A stretch of DNA of 64,000 nt, taken from Albula goreensis (lineage: Eukaryota > Chordata > Actinopteri > Albuliformes > Albulidae). The translations under genes were made by a program, and so were the position numbers. Positions 13,931 to 27,200 of the stretch are shown piece after piece (position 1 is the first letter of the stretch; each line of letters begins with the position of its first letter). The stretch is taken from NCBI GenBank assembly GCA_022829145.1, contig CM040741.1, positions 54,279,680-54,343,679 on the forward strand, in the 5' to 3' direction. Under the pieces are notes generated by a model. The model did not search any database and was not told where the DNA came from. It saw nothing but the letters and a program-made list of their open reading frames with translations.

Positions 13931-16394
13931 CTGTAGAGACAGTGTTCCCAGACTCTGTTTTGCTACCTTTCTAAGTTTAAGTCCCTCCATTATTTTGACT
14001 AAAGGCTTGGCTCCTCCACTTTTTAAAATTCTTTTTTTTTTTGAATCGTGTTTGTTTTAGTTATCAGGTGTCCATGCTCTCAGTATTTAGAATCTAAATG
14101 TGTTTTCTCTCATCAATCCATCAAGTAATTAACTAAAATGTAACTCTCATTAAAATAATTATTTGCAACAAAGCAAATTACAATAAGTAAAAGATTGTCT
14201 GTTGTCTGTGAACTGATCTGACAGATTAGAAAGTCATTAGATGAATATGACATATTGTCATTTTATAGCATGCATACCTTTTTCAGCATAATATAGCAGT
14301 AGATGGCAAATCAATCCTAATTATGTAGCTTATAAAAATTAGCAGCTTCTTGTACTTAGGGACATTAATTATAGCTGGAATGACCTCAAGCATTCACAGG
14401 CAGGCCCCTGGACAAAGTTTGGGAACCCCTGGACTACAACATGGTGTATGTACATTGAAGGTCAGTCTGGTCCAGGATTTCATGCAATGTTCTACTCAAG
14501 TATTTAAGAAACCCAGTCATTCTTATAATGACATTCCTGAGAATCCATGTCCTGACATAGAAGTGGACCAGCAATGGTGCACACAGCTTTTCAGAAAATT
14601 AAGCCAGAATACACATCAGATTTCTATGAATCCTACTCTATATAAGGGTTCTTAACCCTGTTCTCATTGGGCTGAAGGGTGTGCTTGTGTCTGTTGTTGT
14701 TCAGTACATAATTGGTCAATTAAAGAGGTTGATTACACACAGCTTACCTCCCCTGGTTTCCTTGGTCTTAATTTATTGCTGAGTTTGTTGTTGAGATGAA
14801 AAGGGCAACATACACAATGTTAAATACTTAGAAATCATTTTAACAGGACAATTCTTCATGGTTTCATGGTTAATTGATAAGTTCTTTTGACTACAGGTGA
14901 TTAAAAGTGCCACTGAAATGGTTTTAATTTCATTTAAATTTAATTACCTTGTCTTTCATCCTCGTGTTTTTAATTAGCATCAGTGATGGTACTTATATTT
15001 ACTTTATTATTTTTATACATTTTTGTATGCTATCCTAAACAATTGAAAAAGACTCCATTCTCTTTAAGGGTATTTACTTATTATATTCATTATATAACCA
15101 TTATATTCATAAGTATCTGCCATATGCTCATAAGCCTGGAAATCCAATGACCAGGAAAAAGTGTGTCTGGAAGGTGGAACTTGTTCTTTTCACTTTATAA
15201 TGGAAAGAATATGTTCCTGAGAGCATGTTTGCTTGGCTCCCATAAAATATAACATACTCAAAGATAAACTGTCCATAACTGATGAATGTTATCATACTTT
15301 CCCATGTTCTGTGAACATTTTATATTATGCAAACATTGTAACATCAAAATACATTTTATTTTAATTTGTATTTCCATGGCAAAAAAAAAGAATTTACAGC
15401 TTCAAATTTTGTTAGTTAGGGTATTCCAATTCCATTTGATAATCATGAAGCTGTGAAATGTTTTACAGGTGTCACAATACTGAAATTTCCTTCTGATTAA
15501 CATGGTTAGTATTACATTAACTGAAGGTGAAATATGCTGCAGGATACAGGCAGAAGAAACACATTTCTTCTGCCATATTCAGTTATCTTCATTTTATCTT
15601 CAAAATGCACAAGACAAATCTGGAAGATAAAGTTTATTTGAATTGAATTACATATGTCCTTAAAGAGACTATGGGCCAACTTAAGTGAATTTGCTGTGTA
15701 ATCCATCAGTGTGAACGTGAGAGACTTGTACAAAAATACACTTAAGTGCAGGTCTAGATTCCACCCTAAATTTGTTTCTTATGCTTATTTATGAAGAATG
15801 CACATGTTAAATGCTCATAAATTCAATATGATGGAGGAAGTAAGGGATTATAGCCAATAAGAATGTGTTCTCACTGAGTGATTAACAGCAAGGGCTGCAT
15901 ATGATTCATAAGTCTGGGTTACAAATTCCTCTTTTCCCACCTTTCTGTGCTGAATCCGGTTTGTTTGGGTTTCAGTCTTTGCTATAATCTATATTCCAGG
16001 TCTCTGAAGGACAGCATTAAGAATATATCAGTACATGTGACAACATGTTATTACTACTTCAAAATGGAATTCTTGCTGTGTTGTGACAGTAGACTAAAAT
16101 GCTGCCTTCAGACCACATAAAGATCTCTTATCTTGTAAATATGGGGATTTCTTGTGATCATTATGGGTGAATGAATTGCATATGCCCTGGAAGACACAGT
16201 TTTTGTATGCACAGAGTGCTTTTTCAGAGTATTTTCCAGTGATGTGCCTGCCACCACTTCTTTTCACTCTGCAGTCCACCAGCTGAGCTGTGTGTAAGTG
16301 GTTACAGTGTCAGAGGAGTGCACACACCTCGTGATCATTGGGCAAAGGTACACTGTAAGCTTGCTCATGTGCAATGAGAAACAGGAAATCCTAT

Positions 16395-16570
16395 TGTCCT
16401 GGCTCCCTCCCTCAGGAATGCAATAGTCAGTTATGTACATGTACTATCATGTGGAACTACTGGCCACAGCCAACAATGGAATGGCTGGGATTTGATACTC
16501 AAATGTAGGGTCATCGATGCCCTTGCTAAAGATTACCATTGTAGTTGGATGCACCACTCTGCAGCCCCCT
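16395..16570 (-). repeat. Candidate tRNA-derived SINE copy (B)
   Basis: It shares the block CATGTGGAACTACTGGCCAC and GGGATTTGATACTC with the copy near 1.6 kb. The sequence right of it (TTGGATGCACCACTCTGCAG) could be the decayed A-box end on the minus strand. The family is not named. Confidence 0.4.
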
Positions 16571-17009
16571 AATACACATTTAAGAATTGCAGTATGTAGT
16601 CCATTAAGTAAATGTTCAGAGTCAAGCCATAACTTGTTTTCGAATTGTTTATAACCTGGGCTCAGTTGTATAACTCTATGGTGATATCAGTAATGCAGTA
16701 AATTTATGATAAAGGGTAGTGTCTTTAATTTCTGTATTTCATTGCTGAAGTACTTGTGCTCTGCACAGTGACAATACAGTTCTCTGTTATAAAATGTTAT
16801 GTTTTTGCTAATGTGTTTACCACTACTTAATTTTTCTGCATTTTAAAAGTACCTATGAAGGAGAGAAATTTTCCACATGATACTGGTGTTTATTTTACCC
16901 AGACTACCATTGTTAGCACTGACTATATTAATGCTTTCGCAACACTATCAGCTTGGGAAGACATATACAGTAAATAAAGAGAAATTTGCATAATGGCAAA
17001 TATTAGCTC

Positions 17010-17545
17010 TTCACCCCGATCCTTTTAATCAACACTGGTTGCCAATAAAATTTCATATTAATTACATAGCTGTTGTTCTCACTCACTAGGTGGTCTATAG
17101 CGAAGCCCTTATGTACATGTCCCTGAGTGCCTCCTCTCCTACACACCTCAACACTCCTACTGGTCCTCTAACTCTGTGCTCAACAAACTTAAGACTACTT
17201 CAGCTGCCTTACAACTTCTCAACTGCTGCCCCCCACCCCCCACACATTGAATTCTCCCCTGATGCGATGTATCATTTACCACATTTAAAGGTTTTTCAAA
17301 GATGCAAGATTTTAGACTTGCATCTGAGCTGTAGTTTTCTGAACAAATTGTACCATTTTTTTGTACTAAATGTCAGTGCATATTGTTTTACTCTTAATTT
17401 GGAATGATTGTTGCTGATGATAGTTCCTGATGACTGATGTGTTTTATGACACATCTTTTTTTATTTGTAATGGAGTCTTATAAGCACTTTGACATTTATA
17501 TGTTGCTATATAAATGAAGCAATCTTTTCTTACTATTATTAGTAA
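17010..17545 (+). mobile_element. Decayed L2-like LINE 3' fragment
   Basis: The left part still resembles the conserved tail of fish L2-type ORF2: HWLP-like at about 17033-17044, then degenerate ALMYMSLS, SPTHLNTP and FSTAAP. The right part ends in a typical LINE 3' tail (AAGCACTTTGACATTTATATG, then TTGCTATATAAATGAAG). The open frame at 17090-17407 is therefore a retroposon remnant and not a host gene. Frames are broken and the element is inactive. Confidence 0.55.
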
Positions 17546-19114
17546 TAAAAAATCGTTGTTAGTAGTATTAGTACTGGACGTAGTATTTCATGTAATTTCT
17601 ACACTCCTCACACTGTTTTATATCAACCCACAAGCCGAATCAAGATGATATTCTCAAATTAATCAACAGCATCAAATTGAAATTTATCAGGGCCTAGTAC
17701 TGTGAATACAGCTTGGATGCAGAAAGTGAAACCTGAGTGTATATTTTAGATTTCTGGTTATGATGGAGTAATTTCAGAGTTTAGTAGACTGACTAGAGAT
17801 GTGATATGAAATTCATGCACTCATACAAAGTTCAGCAATCACATACACCATAGTGAGCTTTGTTGTTTTTTGTTGAAAGGTGTATTTGATTATTAAACTT
17901 TAACTAGATGAATGTGTGAATTTCATACCACGTCTGGTAATTGTAAATTGAAAAATTGGCTAAAATTTTCAGGCCCCTTAACTCCTAATATTATTGTTTT
18001 ATATCATATTTGTGGCTGTTTTGAAATTGTAGAGATATAGAATTATTCATAATTTAAATATAAATTAGATATTGAAGGCCAAAATTGGGGCGTTTTGCCA
18101 TTCCTGATTTTATGTCTTCAGGGTGCATTCTAAACTGGTTTTAATCACAGCTACAATGAGGGTTGCCAGATGCAAACAATGCAGCTGAGAAAATGACAAG
18201 TTGTCCAGGCATTTGTAATGGATTCTCATGATCTACAGAAGCAAGGCTTGAGTAGGTATATTATTCTTTGCATGACAATAATATTTCTAGTACCAACCAA
18301 TCCAAGTATGGCTGTGATTATTGCATAGACCAATTACAATTGACTACGTTGTGCAAGTGCACCGCGATTCAGCCCTAAATCTATATCATTTACACATATG
18401 ACATATTCATCGAGCACATGTAAGTAAGCCATTGACTTGTCGAGCAAATGTCATTGAATGCTTCTTGTTATTTGATATGAAGCTTAACAATATATACGTT
18501 ACCAGTTCCTAAAACAGTGGGTCAAACGATCAAATGTACGTAATCGTCGGAACAGACCATAGTCAGAATACCAGGCAGCAGCGCGTTTCGAGTGGGATCT
18601 TTGCTGCCTGAAGAACCCAGACTACCGTTAATGCCTTGCTGCTTAGTCTCCTACTCTCTCTACGCATAGTTAAACTCCTCATGGTATCTTATATCTGGAC
18701 GTGCAGTTCCTATATGTGGTGTTTCTCTTTGCACCGTGAACAAATAAAAACACAAGAATACCTCTGCATGTATTAAAAAACCGCTCGCCTCTTTTCTTTA
18801 TTTTTGGTACCTATACCTAATGCCTCCTGTCGAGCAGCGTACGCCGCGCCCGCCACTTCATTTTGATTGTAGGCCACTTGTCACTGTCCTATCCATCCAC
18901 TATGGACACTGAACTTGAGAAAAGAAAAAAAAACAGGTCAATAGTGTTTGCTGAATGAAGTACAAAAATTGTATTATCGTCGCAATGGTCAATCAGTTAT
19001 ACAGATACATTGTACTGTACTCATGTCATGTCAGGAAATCAGAGCAATGCACAGCTCAGTGCCGGTGTTTATAATAACCCTGACAGACACGGTGCTGTGG
19101 GCTGTACGATGGAA

Positions 19115-19118
<4 letters not shown>

Positions 19119-19203
<85 letters not shown>

Positions 19204-19221
19204 TGCGTGTGTGAGTGTGTT
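19119..19221. repeat. (TG)n microsatellite
   Basis: About 80 bases of uninterrupted TG, then an imperfect GCGTGCGTGTGTGAGTG end. It creates spurious Cys-Val and Thr-His open frames on both strands. Confidence 0.97.
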
Positions 19222-20055
19222 CACACACCCTGAATTTCTAGGCATCCCTTTTGCACCCTACCTGAAATAATTTGACAACAGTGCAAAAATGATTGAACCG
19301 AGAATACATGAATGTCCACCGGAGTAGTCTAGCAGATTATGTTTCCTAAATGTTAATTCTATCCAGTTTAACTATGGTTGTGTGCCAATTCATGTTGAAA
19401 ATGAATGCACAAGAATGATTCCAATAGCTTGCACAATCAGGGAATGGAAGCCCGAATGCTTTAGGTCATGACGTAAGAGCATGTGTGTCTCAGGACCCAC
19501 AGGGTATTATGCTGGCATTTCAGTAATTGTCTTTTACATTAAAATAGTAATAAAGAGTAATGGAAACGGCAATGGGAGATAAAATGATCATGCATCACTC
19601 CTCTAAATAAAACATATTAAATAAACTGTCTTTACTGAGGAATTCCATTAGTGTTTTTTGATCGAAGGACAAAATAACATATCATTCCAGAAAAGTGAAG
19701 AATGACTTAGGTGGACTGTGACAGTACACTTATATTTGGTTCAGTCGTAAACGGAAATAAAAATGATTAAGAACTCATCCAAACGAATTACCTTGACAAA
19801 ACCACAAAGAGAAGTTATCGAACTTTGTTTTGATATATGACTCGCTATGTGACTATGATAATTGCTGATGATTATAATTCACATGTCATGCTGTGCACAG
19901 AATTGAAGCAATATTTAAATCAAAATGAATAATTGTGGATTTCAGCTGGCAGAAAGATTTTTCGTATTTAAAAATTATAATTAGTCGCCTTGAGCATCTT
20001 TGATTTATTGACAAATTTGGTGTTAAATGTGGCAAATCTGGTAGGTCTTTATAAG

Positions 20056-20073
20056 ATTATCATTATTATTTTT

Positions 20074-20104
<31 letters not shown>

Positions 20105-20180
20105 GTAGTAGTAGTAGTAGTTGTATTGTTGTTCTTAGAGGCAACAGCAGTGGTAGTAGTTGTAGTCGTAGTTGTAGTAA
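20056..20180. repeat. Compound (TTA)n/(GTA)n trinucleotide array
   Basis: ATT/TTA repeats to about 20102 pass into AGT/GTA repeats and degenerate GTA units up to 20178. Confidence 0.9.
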
Positions 20181-21709
20181 CGCCCCCATAGGTCACATAA
20201 GCTTTTTTAAACGCTCGATTAATTTCGCAGGAGGGTTACGGCATACACTTGCTTTGCATCGTGGAAACAAAGAAGTACATAAAAAAACTATGAAAGGGTT
20301 GTAGAAGTGGTTGTCATAATATACTAGCAGAAACGGTGCTCCCTTTGATGATATACGTATGGTTGCTCTGTAGCTTTTTCTGTCTTTTTACTGTCATTAA
20401 TACAATTCATATTTAAGGGTTTTTTTTTGCCAAAAGCGCGTGGTATTGAAAGAGAGAGCGAGTCCCATCTGCGGACTCCTACACCCAATTTAGATCTCAT
20501 CGTCTCTGCTTTTGTCTTGGCTGTATAGCCGTCCTCAAAGCACACCATGCAGCAAAACACCACAACGGAGTTGGAGTACCTACAGGAAGGAAAAAAAAAC
20601 ACTGACGGGAACGATTAAGGGAACCATTACATTTCAAAATAGAAATTAAAATGTAACAGTAATATTTATAAAAGAATTGTTACGCTGAGAATTAAAAATG
20701 AGTAGTTTTGTATTTAAACAAAATAGTCTATTGAAATACAGCCATGCAACTGGGTTGTGCTTAAATATGAATGTTTCACGTGGTTTACATTTAGGAATAT
20801 TATTTTATACATATCCTTGTTTTAAGGATATGTTTCACAGTGAAAGACAACAGACACATATAACACAAAAATCACATCAGCAGGGGATTATTACGAGTAA
20901 AACGGATTCATTAAGTTAATTTTAACATATTAGAGCGCAGCCGACAAGTCGGATACAATGTCAAAGTTTATATTTTGAAATTGTTTATTTTACACATATG
21001 TAGTAAGTAAAACAGCAGATAGTGGAAAATAGATAACGCGTGGTTTAAATCGGTATATTTGTTTTTTAAGGCGTTCAGTCAACTATCGTGCTGTACTGAA
21101 CTATGGCAATTGATACAAAACTTGATTTATGGTTAGCCTACTGACCAGTTTACCACTATCACTGCAATCAGTGTATGTCTACGGCTATTGCATGTTATAT
21201 CATCATATATTTAATGAACACTGCATGTCGAACTAGTCGTCCTTTAAACCAGCTTCGACGAATCTAAGTTTCATCTTTTGACCTACTCCAGGCAAATCCT
21301 TGCTGACCCAAACTTCATACTTTCGTATTCGATTTTATTATTGAATGCCAATAGTTAAGGCCGTTCAGCTTATTAATTTGTTAATGTGTGTCAGTGTGTC
21401 TGAAATATATATATTTTAAGATCATCATTCTCTGCTTAATTATAGTCAATGGCAAAAATGTTGGCCCTAATGATGAAAAAGATGACAGGTCAACTGCTTA
21501 TCAGCAGTTTATTTCCCCTGTCTATCCTTGATTGATCGAAATCACGAATTTTATTCATTGACACGTGAAAATTTCAACAGTGAATTTTAAATGGCAGCCT
21601 TTTGACCTTGTTAGTAGTCTATAGCCCTCACTTTGACATGGTAGGCTGGCGTGCAGAGACCTAACAACTGCGACAATTTGGGTCAAAACAAATCAACAAT
21701 ACTTATTGT

Positions 21710-21746
21710 TACTACTACTACTACTACTAATAATAATAATAATAAT
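21710..21746. repeat. Compound (TAC)n(TAA)n array
   Basis: TAC units followed by TAA units. This is the inverted form of the compound array 1.6 kb to the left. Confidence 0.9.
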
Positions 21747-22439
21747 TCTGTAGTTGTTGGGAATCTGAAAAACATGCAATGTTGTGACAGGAACTAATGA
21801 TCGGCCAGACAAGTATATGAATTATGTCAAAATTAGAGTTAAAAATAATGGTGTTATGTCGGAGTCCAGACTGGAATTTTGTTTAAGCATTTACGTTTTT
21901 ATTCAAGCCTTATTGTCGTATTTTGCGCGAAATGTATTATTACTGTCTGTTTTATATCTCTTGATTTAACCGTTATCAAGTTCATTCATGCAATTTAACA
22001 ATATATTGCAGAGAGAATTGTATTATTTTTTAAACATTTTGTTAAACGCGGTAAACTGCTGGTTATCTCCTAGAGATTCATTTTAGTTCAATAGTTTTAT
22101 ATTAAAAAGGCTTAGGCTACTGTAGGCTCAAAAGCAGACACCACCAAGTGGGGATGGCGAGGTAGACCAGAGTATGATTTGAGACTTGCATGTATTCTAA
22201 ATAAATATGTAGGCCTTCTAAATGACACTAACTTACTCCGTCCAAAATAAAATTCGGTAAATCGTTGTATTTGAGAATGTATAAGAGTATATTTAAACTG
22301 CAGGTCCGTTTGTGGATGCATAAATAGGTCAGAATTAAAAAGGAGAGATATAGACTCATAAAGTACGAGTCAAACGTCATTCAGTGTCTGAGGGAGACTG
22401 TTTCTTGTATCTTTTGTTGAGACGTCTCTCTTCATTTTT

Positions 22440-22911
22440 TTCTCACACAGTGTTAACAAACTGTATACATATGGTGCGTGTCGATTGGTGAGTTTTCCTC
22501 ATTCAGATTGGAGGTAAACGGTGTCTGCAGCAGCCCGGGGCTTGGCTCGTGTATTAGCCTCTCTTTAGAGTTGAGTGGCAGTTAGCGAAACGTCATTGGC
22601 TCGTCGTGAAAAGGCTTCACAGTAGCAGTACAAGTCGAGGGGCAGAGCTACGCCAATCAACTCACATTGAACAACACATAGGAAGTCCTTTTAAAGGGAA
22701 TAAGTCGGCTGGCAATGCGCAGTTATTCATTCTTCATCGACTGTTAACTCATTGGAAGAGAGCAAAGCAAGCTACGCTGAACGGATTTTATCTGTGTTTA
22801 TTTTCGGCATACGTCAGTGCATCTTTTATTGTGCACCAGTTGGCTCGCAGCATAGGTACAAAGATGCTTCGTTCTTTTATGTAGTAACTTCAGGATTTTT
22901 CGTCACTGGAG
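22440..22911 (+). promoter_or_regulatory. skor2: Probable skor2 promoter and 5' untranslated exon
   Basis: This CpG-bearing stretch holds five CCAAT boxes: ATTGG at 22484-22488, 22507-22511, 22595-22599 and 22751-22755, and CCAAT at 22653-22657. It ends in a good splice donor (CTGGAG|GTAAGC, exon end 22911). The next strong acceptor, TTTTCCAG at 24166-24173, lies 40 bases before the skor2 ATG. A noncoding first exon spliced into 24174 is therefore the simplest model. The transcription start itself cannot be placed by eye, and the downstream boxes may lie inside the exon. Dense NF-Y type sites are typical of TATA-less developmental promoters. That this is the skor2 promoter is inference from position and splice signals. 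Confidence 0.55.
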
Positions 22912-23222
22912 GTAAGCAAGTTTTCAATTGTCAGAGTTGTTAATTAATGACGTTATTTAAAAGTAAATTACAATAACATGACTTTGACGTTTAACTCTAA
23001 ATCAGTTGCTATTTTTTAGTTTTGTCTATGTTGTGACCTGTACATGTCCTAAGTCGTATGTAATGTGGAAAGGGGAATTGTGAAATGTGGGAATCATTGT
23101 GTGTATAAATTCATGTCATTATGAAAGGATATGACAATGCAAACAGTGTAGTTTATAACTCGAAGTAGCTTCGTATCCTACAACAGGTTGACATAAACAT
23201 TTCGACATCAGACAGGTGAATA

Positions 23223-23285
23223 ATGGTAATAATATTAATAATAGTTATAACAATAATAATCATAACAATAATAATTATTATTGTA
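23223..23285. repeat. Imperfect (AAT/ATA)n array in skor2 5' intron
   Basis: AATAAT-rich degenerate trinucleotide tract between the probable 5' exon and the first coding exon. Confidence 0.8.
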
Positions 23286-24213
23286 ATTTAGTAATTTTTC
23301 GCTAAGTGGAAATATGGTTGTAAATTACTTTGCGTCGTACATTCAGCGTAACTTGAAATTGAATGCCCTGATGTGGTAGGTTGGTTATAACACTTTAACT
23401 GTAATTGTTTTAAAATAGATGACAATACGAATGTTATTACCAACTTGCTCAATTTCAAGCGGATAAGTTTTGATTCTGTTTCAGGGTATTCTCTGGATAC
23501 TAACCCTCTAAATGGACTCTGTATACGAGAGAAAACAGGCTACAGTCGTACGCACACGTGCACAATGCAAAATAGAAGTCCTTTTAAGTAGATTCGGTCA
23601 ATAATCCCCGTCATCCGTTTTTTTAACAGCTTTTGCTTTTAAGTGCCTTATTTCCTTAAAATAACAAAATAAACTTTATTGCAATAATTCAGTTAGTTTT
23701 GTTGTAAGCAAGTTTTTATATCAAAGCAGATACAGATTTAAAAATTCAGAAATGTATGTTTTGCAACTAACCGTCAAACCTAAGAAATCTACCCTGACAA
23801 GTGTTCAGAAATCATATGTGGAAAGAATATATTGAACGTACCTTTCATTAATATTTTTTTAATTCTTCTTGTTTTTGCTGTTATTCAATAGTAGTAGTTA
23901 CTGGTAGTACGAACAATAATAACCATCTTTAATAATATTTTTGTACATTAACTTATATTTCATAGAAAAAACTAAACATTCAAATTGCCTTGAATTTAAC
24001 CTGTTGTGGAAAGAATTTAAATGTTGCATCTTGCCTGTGCAAAACTAAATTATATTGTTTTGCACTTTGCCCAATAAAATACAAGGCAACATTTTCAACA
24101 ATGAAATATTGTGATTATTATTTATACTTCCAAAGGGATAATGCAGTGTTTCTTGTGTTTAATTCTTTTCCAGTACTGGGAGAGCTGATTTATCATTAGA
24201 AAGTCTCCGTAGC

Positions 24214-27200
24214 ATGGAAAAATCGCTTCTCCCTGGACCCAACGACATCGTGATGACCACACCACCGAGTTCATTCCAGCAACAGCCCCTCACCCCGCCT
24301 CGCCCCAACCACTCTTCCTCCCTGAAGCCCAATCAGGTCGGACAGGTGATTCTGTATGGTGTTCCTATCGTATCTCTGGTGATTGACAGCCAGGAACGGC
24401 TCTGCCTGGCTCAGATCTCCAACACCCTGCTCAAAAACTACAGTTACAACGAGATCCACAACAGGCGTGTGGCACTGGGCATCACCTGCGTCCAGTGCAC
24501 TCCCGTACAGCTGGAGATTCTTCGGCGTGCGGGCGCAATGCCTATCTCCTCCCGCCGCTGTGGCATGATCACCAAACGCGAAGCTGAGCGCTTGTGCAAG
24601 TCCTTCCTTGGCGAGAACTCGCCTCCTAAGCTGCCAGACAACTTTGCCTTCGATGTCTCTCATGAGTGCGCCTGGGGCTGTCGTGGCAACTTCATACCTG
24701 CCCGCTACAACAGCTCACGAGCTAAGTGCATCAAGTGCTCCTACTGCAACATGTACTTCTCACCCAACAAATTTATTTTCCACTCGCACCGCACGCCTGA
24801 GGCAAAATACACTCAGCCCGATGCTGCCAACTTCAACTCCTGGCGCCGGCACCTCAAGCTGTCAGATAAGAGCCCGCCGGAAGATCTTGCCTTTGCCTGG
24901 GAGGATGTGAAGGCTATGTTCAATGGGGGGAGCCGCAAGCGGGCCCTGCCCTCCACCCACTGCTCGTCGATAGGCACAGTCAAAGCTGTTAACTCTGTCC
25001 TCCCCCACATGATCTCCACTGACTTAAGCCAGAAGAGGGCCAGATTCGAGGAAGACGATGACATGGATGCTAGCAGCCTGTCGCCCAGTAAGAATCCCCG
25101 CAGCTATCCCGTCATCCCTGTGCCTAGTAAGAGCTTCAGCATGTTGCAGAAATTTCCCACAGCCTCCCTCTTTCCCAGTCCTTACACTTTTCCCACTTTC
25201 AGCCTTTGTCAACAGAAAAAAGATGACAGTGAGACAGCAAATGGACAGAAAAACAGTGGACTGTCTGGGCTTCTATGGCCTGGCCGCAAAGATGCATTCT
25301 ACCCTCCATTTTGCATGTTCTGGCCTCCCAGGACCACCAGCGGTATTCCTGTCCCTACCTACCTGCAGCCACAACCGAACACTCTTACCTCACTGACGGA
25401 GAGTCCCTCCCTGAGACAGGCCTTCCTTGATCTCTCAGAGCAGGGTGATGTGGGGACCAGTATGGGTGGCAACCCTCGCTCAGGGTTGTTTGAAAGTGAC
25501 TGCCCACCCATTCCCCCAAGTGTGCAGCCAGCTTCAGAAAGCTGGCTCAAGTTATTAGATGCCCCTTCCCTCCAGGTCAGGAAAGCCAGCTACCACTCAG
25601 CCTTCCGTCCTGTGGTGAAAGACACCGAGAGCATTGCCAAGCTGCATGGCGGCCTGGATGACTTTGGGCTAGATCGACACCTTTCTCCTGGCACCAGCTG
25701 CAGCTACCAGAGTGAGAGTGGTGACAGTGAGGAGGAGCAGGAGGTGGATGTGGAGACTAAGCAGGATGAGGAGGAGGGCTTCAGTAGCAGACAGAAGGAG
25801 GCATGTGACCTGCACCTCCAGGGACTTTCGAATGGTATGGGGGACCAAAGTAAAGATGACCAAGGGCCTTTTCCCGGCATCTCCCCAGAAAATGTGTCGG
25901 ACAAACCAGGACTGGCTGTCACTCCATCTGCCACTCGAAAGGACCCCAGCCCAATTCCTTCTTCACTGGAGGACGTGGCCTACAAAAATGTAAATATCCC
26001 CTCAAGGCTGTTTAGCTAATTATTATTTAAATGCAGCAGTAGGCTGGGTTGATCTTTATGCATAGCAAGATTGATAGCGGGAGCTCCCTGCAGAAATGAA
26101 ATATTCAGAGGACTTTGATTCCTTATAATAAACTGTATTGTTTAATGGCTAAATTATATTTGCTCTTCTTTTGTCGTGTTTGCCTATTAGCCTTTTTAAT
26201 CTTTAACCTATCAGCACTGTATTAACTGGGAATTTAAGACGAGCCCGTCACAGCTGTGGTGGGTTAGACGCATTGCTCCTGCTGCTCTATGGTAAATTGG
26301 CAATAGAAAGTATAAGTGAAAGGGCACAATACATAACACAGTTATGGCAACAATCAATATCGAAGAAACTCCACCAGTTCAACGTTATTATGAACATCTT
26401 AAACACTTTGTAGTGTATACTGTTATTTATACTTTCTTAAGTGTTTACACCACTGTTTCAGTATGCCGTTATGAATCTGCTTGTTTACCCTATTATTTAT
26501 ACTGGTGTTTATTCTATTTGATAGTATAACTATGCTTGTGTGACGCAAGCCACTAAACACAAAGCTTTTTTTCTGTTATGTATCAGGCCCAAAAAAACAG
26601 AGGAGATGGACAGTCAGCATTTACTTCCAAAGAAAACTGCAACTTTTCAGGTAAGTTCTCATAATTTACCCCTTGGCAACTCTCAAAGTGTTGCTAAAAA
26701 TCACAGTGCAGATGACAGAGTAAAATCTTTCATGATTCGTAATACATTGTATTTGTCTTTTTTTCTTGACCAATAAATTATATCACTGACAGTCAAAAGC
26801 AGACAGTTATATGTGAAATTAATAATTTCACATAAATTCCAAACAGAATAAGAGCATTTAATGAAAACCTAGAATACTGGAGCATCAAAAATATGTTTTT
26901 ACATATATTCTACAGTGTATGTGAGGTTTGGGTTTGTATTCTATATGAATTAATTCTTGGATTAATGCGAGGTTGTTGATTGTTCCAGGATTAGGGTAAA
27001 AGGTTTCAGGAAAGCATTAATATGATTTATGAACCGTCTTTTGTCTCAGCTCCACTTGCATTACCATTAACATCATGAAGAAGAGGAAATCTCCATTTTT
27101 TTCTCCATTGAATATCACAGATTGGTATTCATGCCTCCAGAAATAATGGTGGTTCTTATATTTTCAATGTTGTGGTTTCTGTCATTCCAGAGGAAAACAA

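Larger units (their letters stand above)
13939..22439. other. Gene-poor intergenic region upstream of skor2, right part
   Basis: It contains the SINE-like copy, the L2-like fragment and the TG and trinucleotide arrays. A CpG-bearing stretch at about 18520-18870 (with GCGCG, CGCCGCGCCCGCC) could be a distal promoter or regulatory island. AGTTTGGGAACCCCTGG at 14414-14430 looks like one end of another hAT element whose partner end is not clear. No gene is supported. Confidence 0.55.

Noticed and set aside
14065..14430. Second hAT element with ends CAGGTGTCC and AACCCCTG
   Set aside because: The left end is a weak match and the flanking 8-mers do not agree, so only the right end is noted as a possible fragment.
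17090..17407. 105-codon open frame on the plus strand
   Set aside because: It lies inside a decayed L2-like LINE tail and has no host splice context.
18948..19270. Cys-Val and Thr-His rich open frames
   Set aside because: They come from the TG microsatellite.
20056..21746. Regularly spaced short units resembling an array
   Set aside because: They are simple trinucleotide microsatellites without spacers; this is not a CRISPR array and the genome is vertebrate.
24271..25993. Several frames of 60-130 codons overlapping skor2 exon 1
   Set aside because: They are shadows of a long GC-rich coding exon in other frames.
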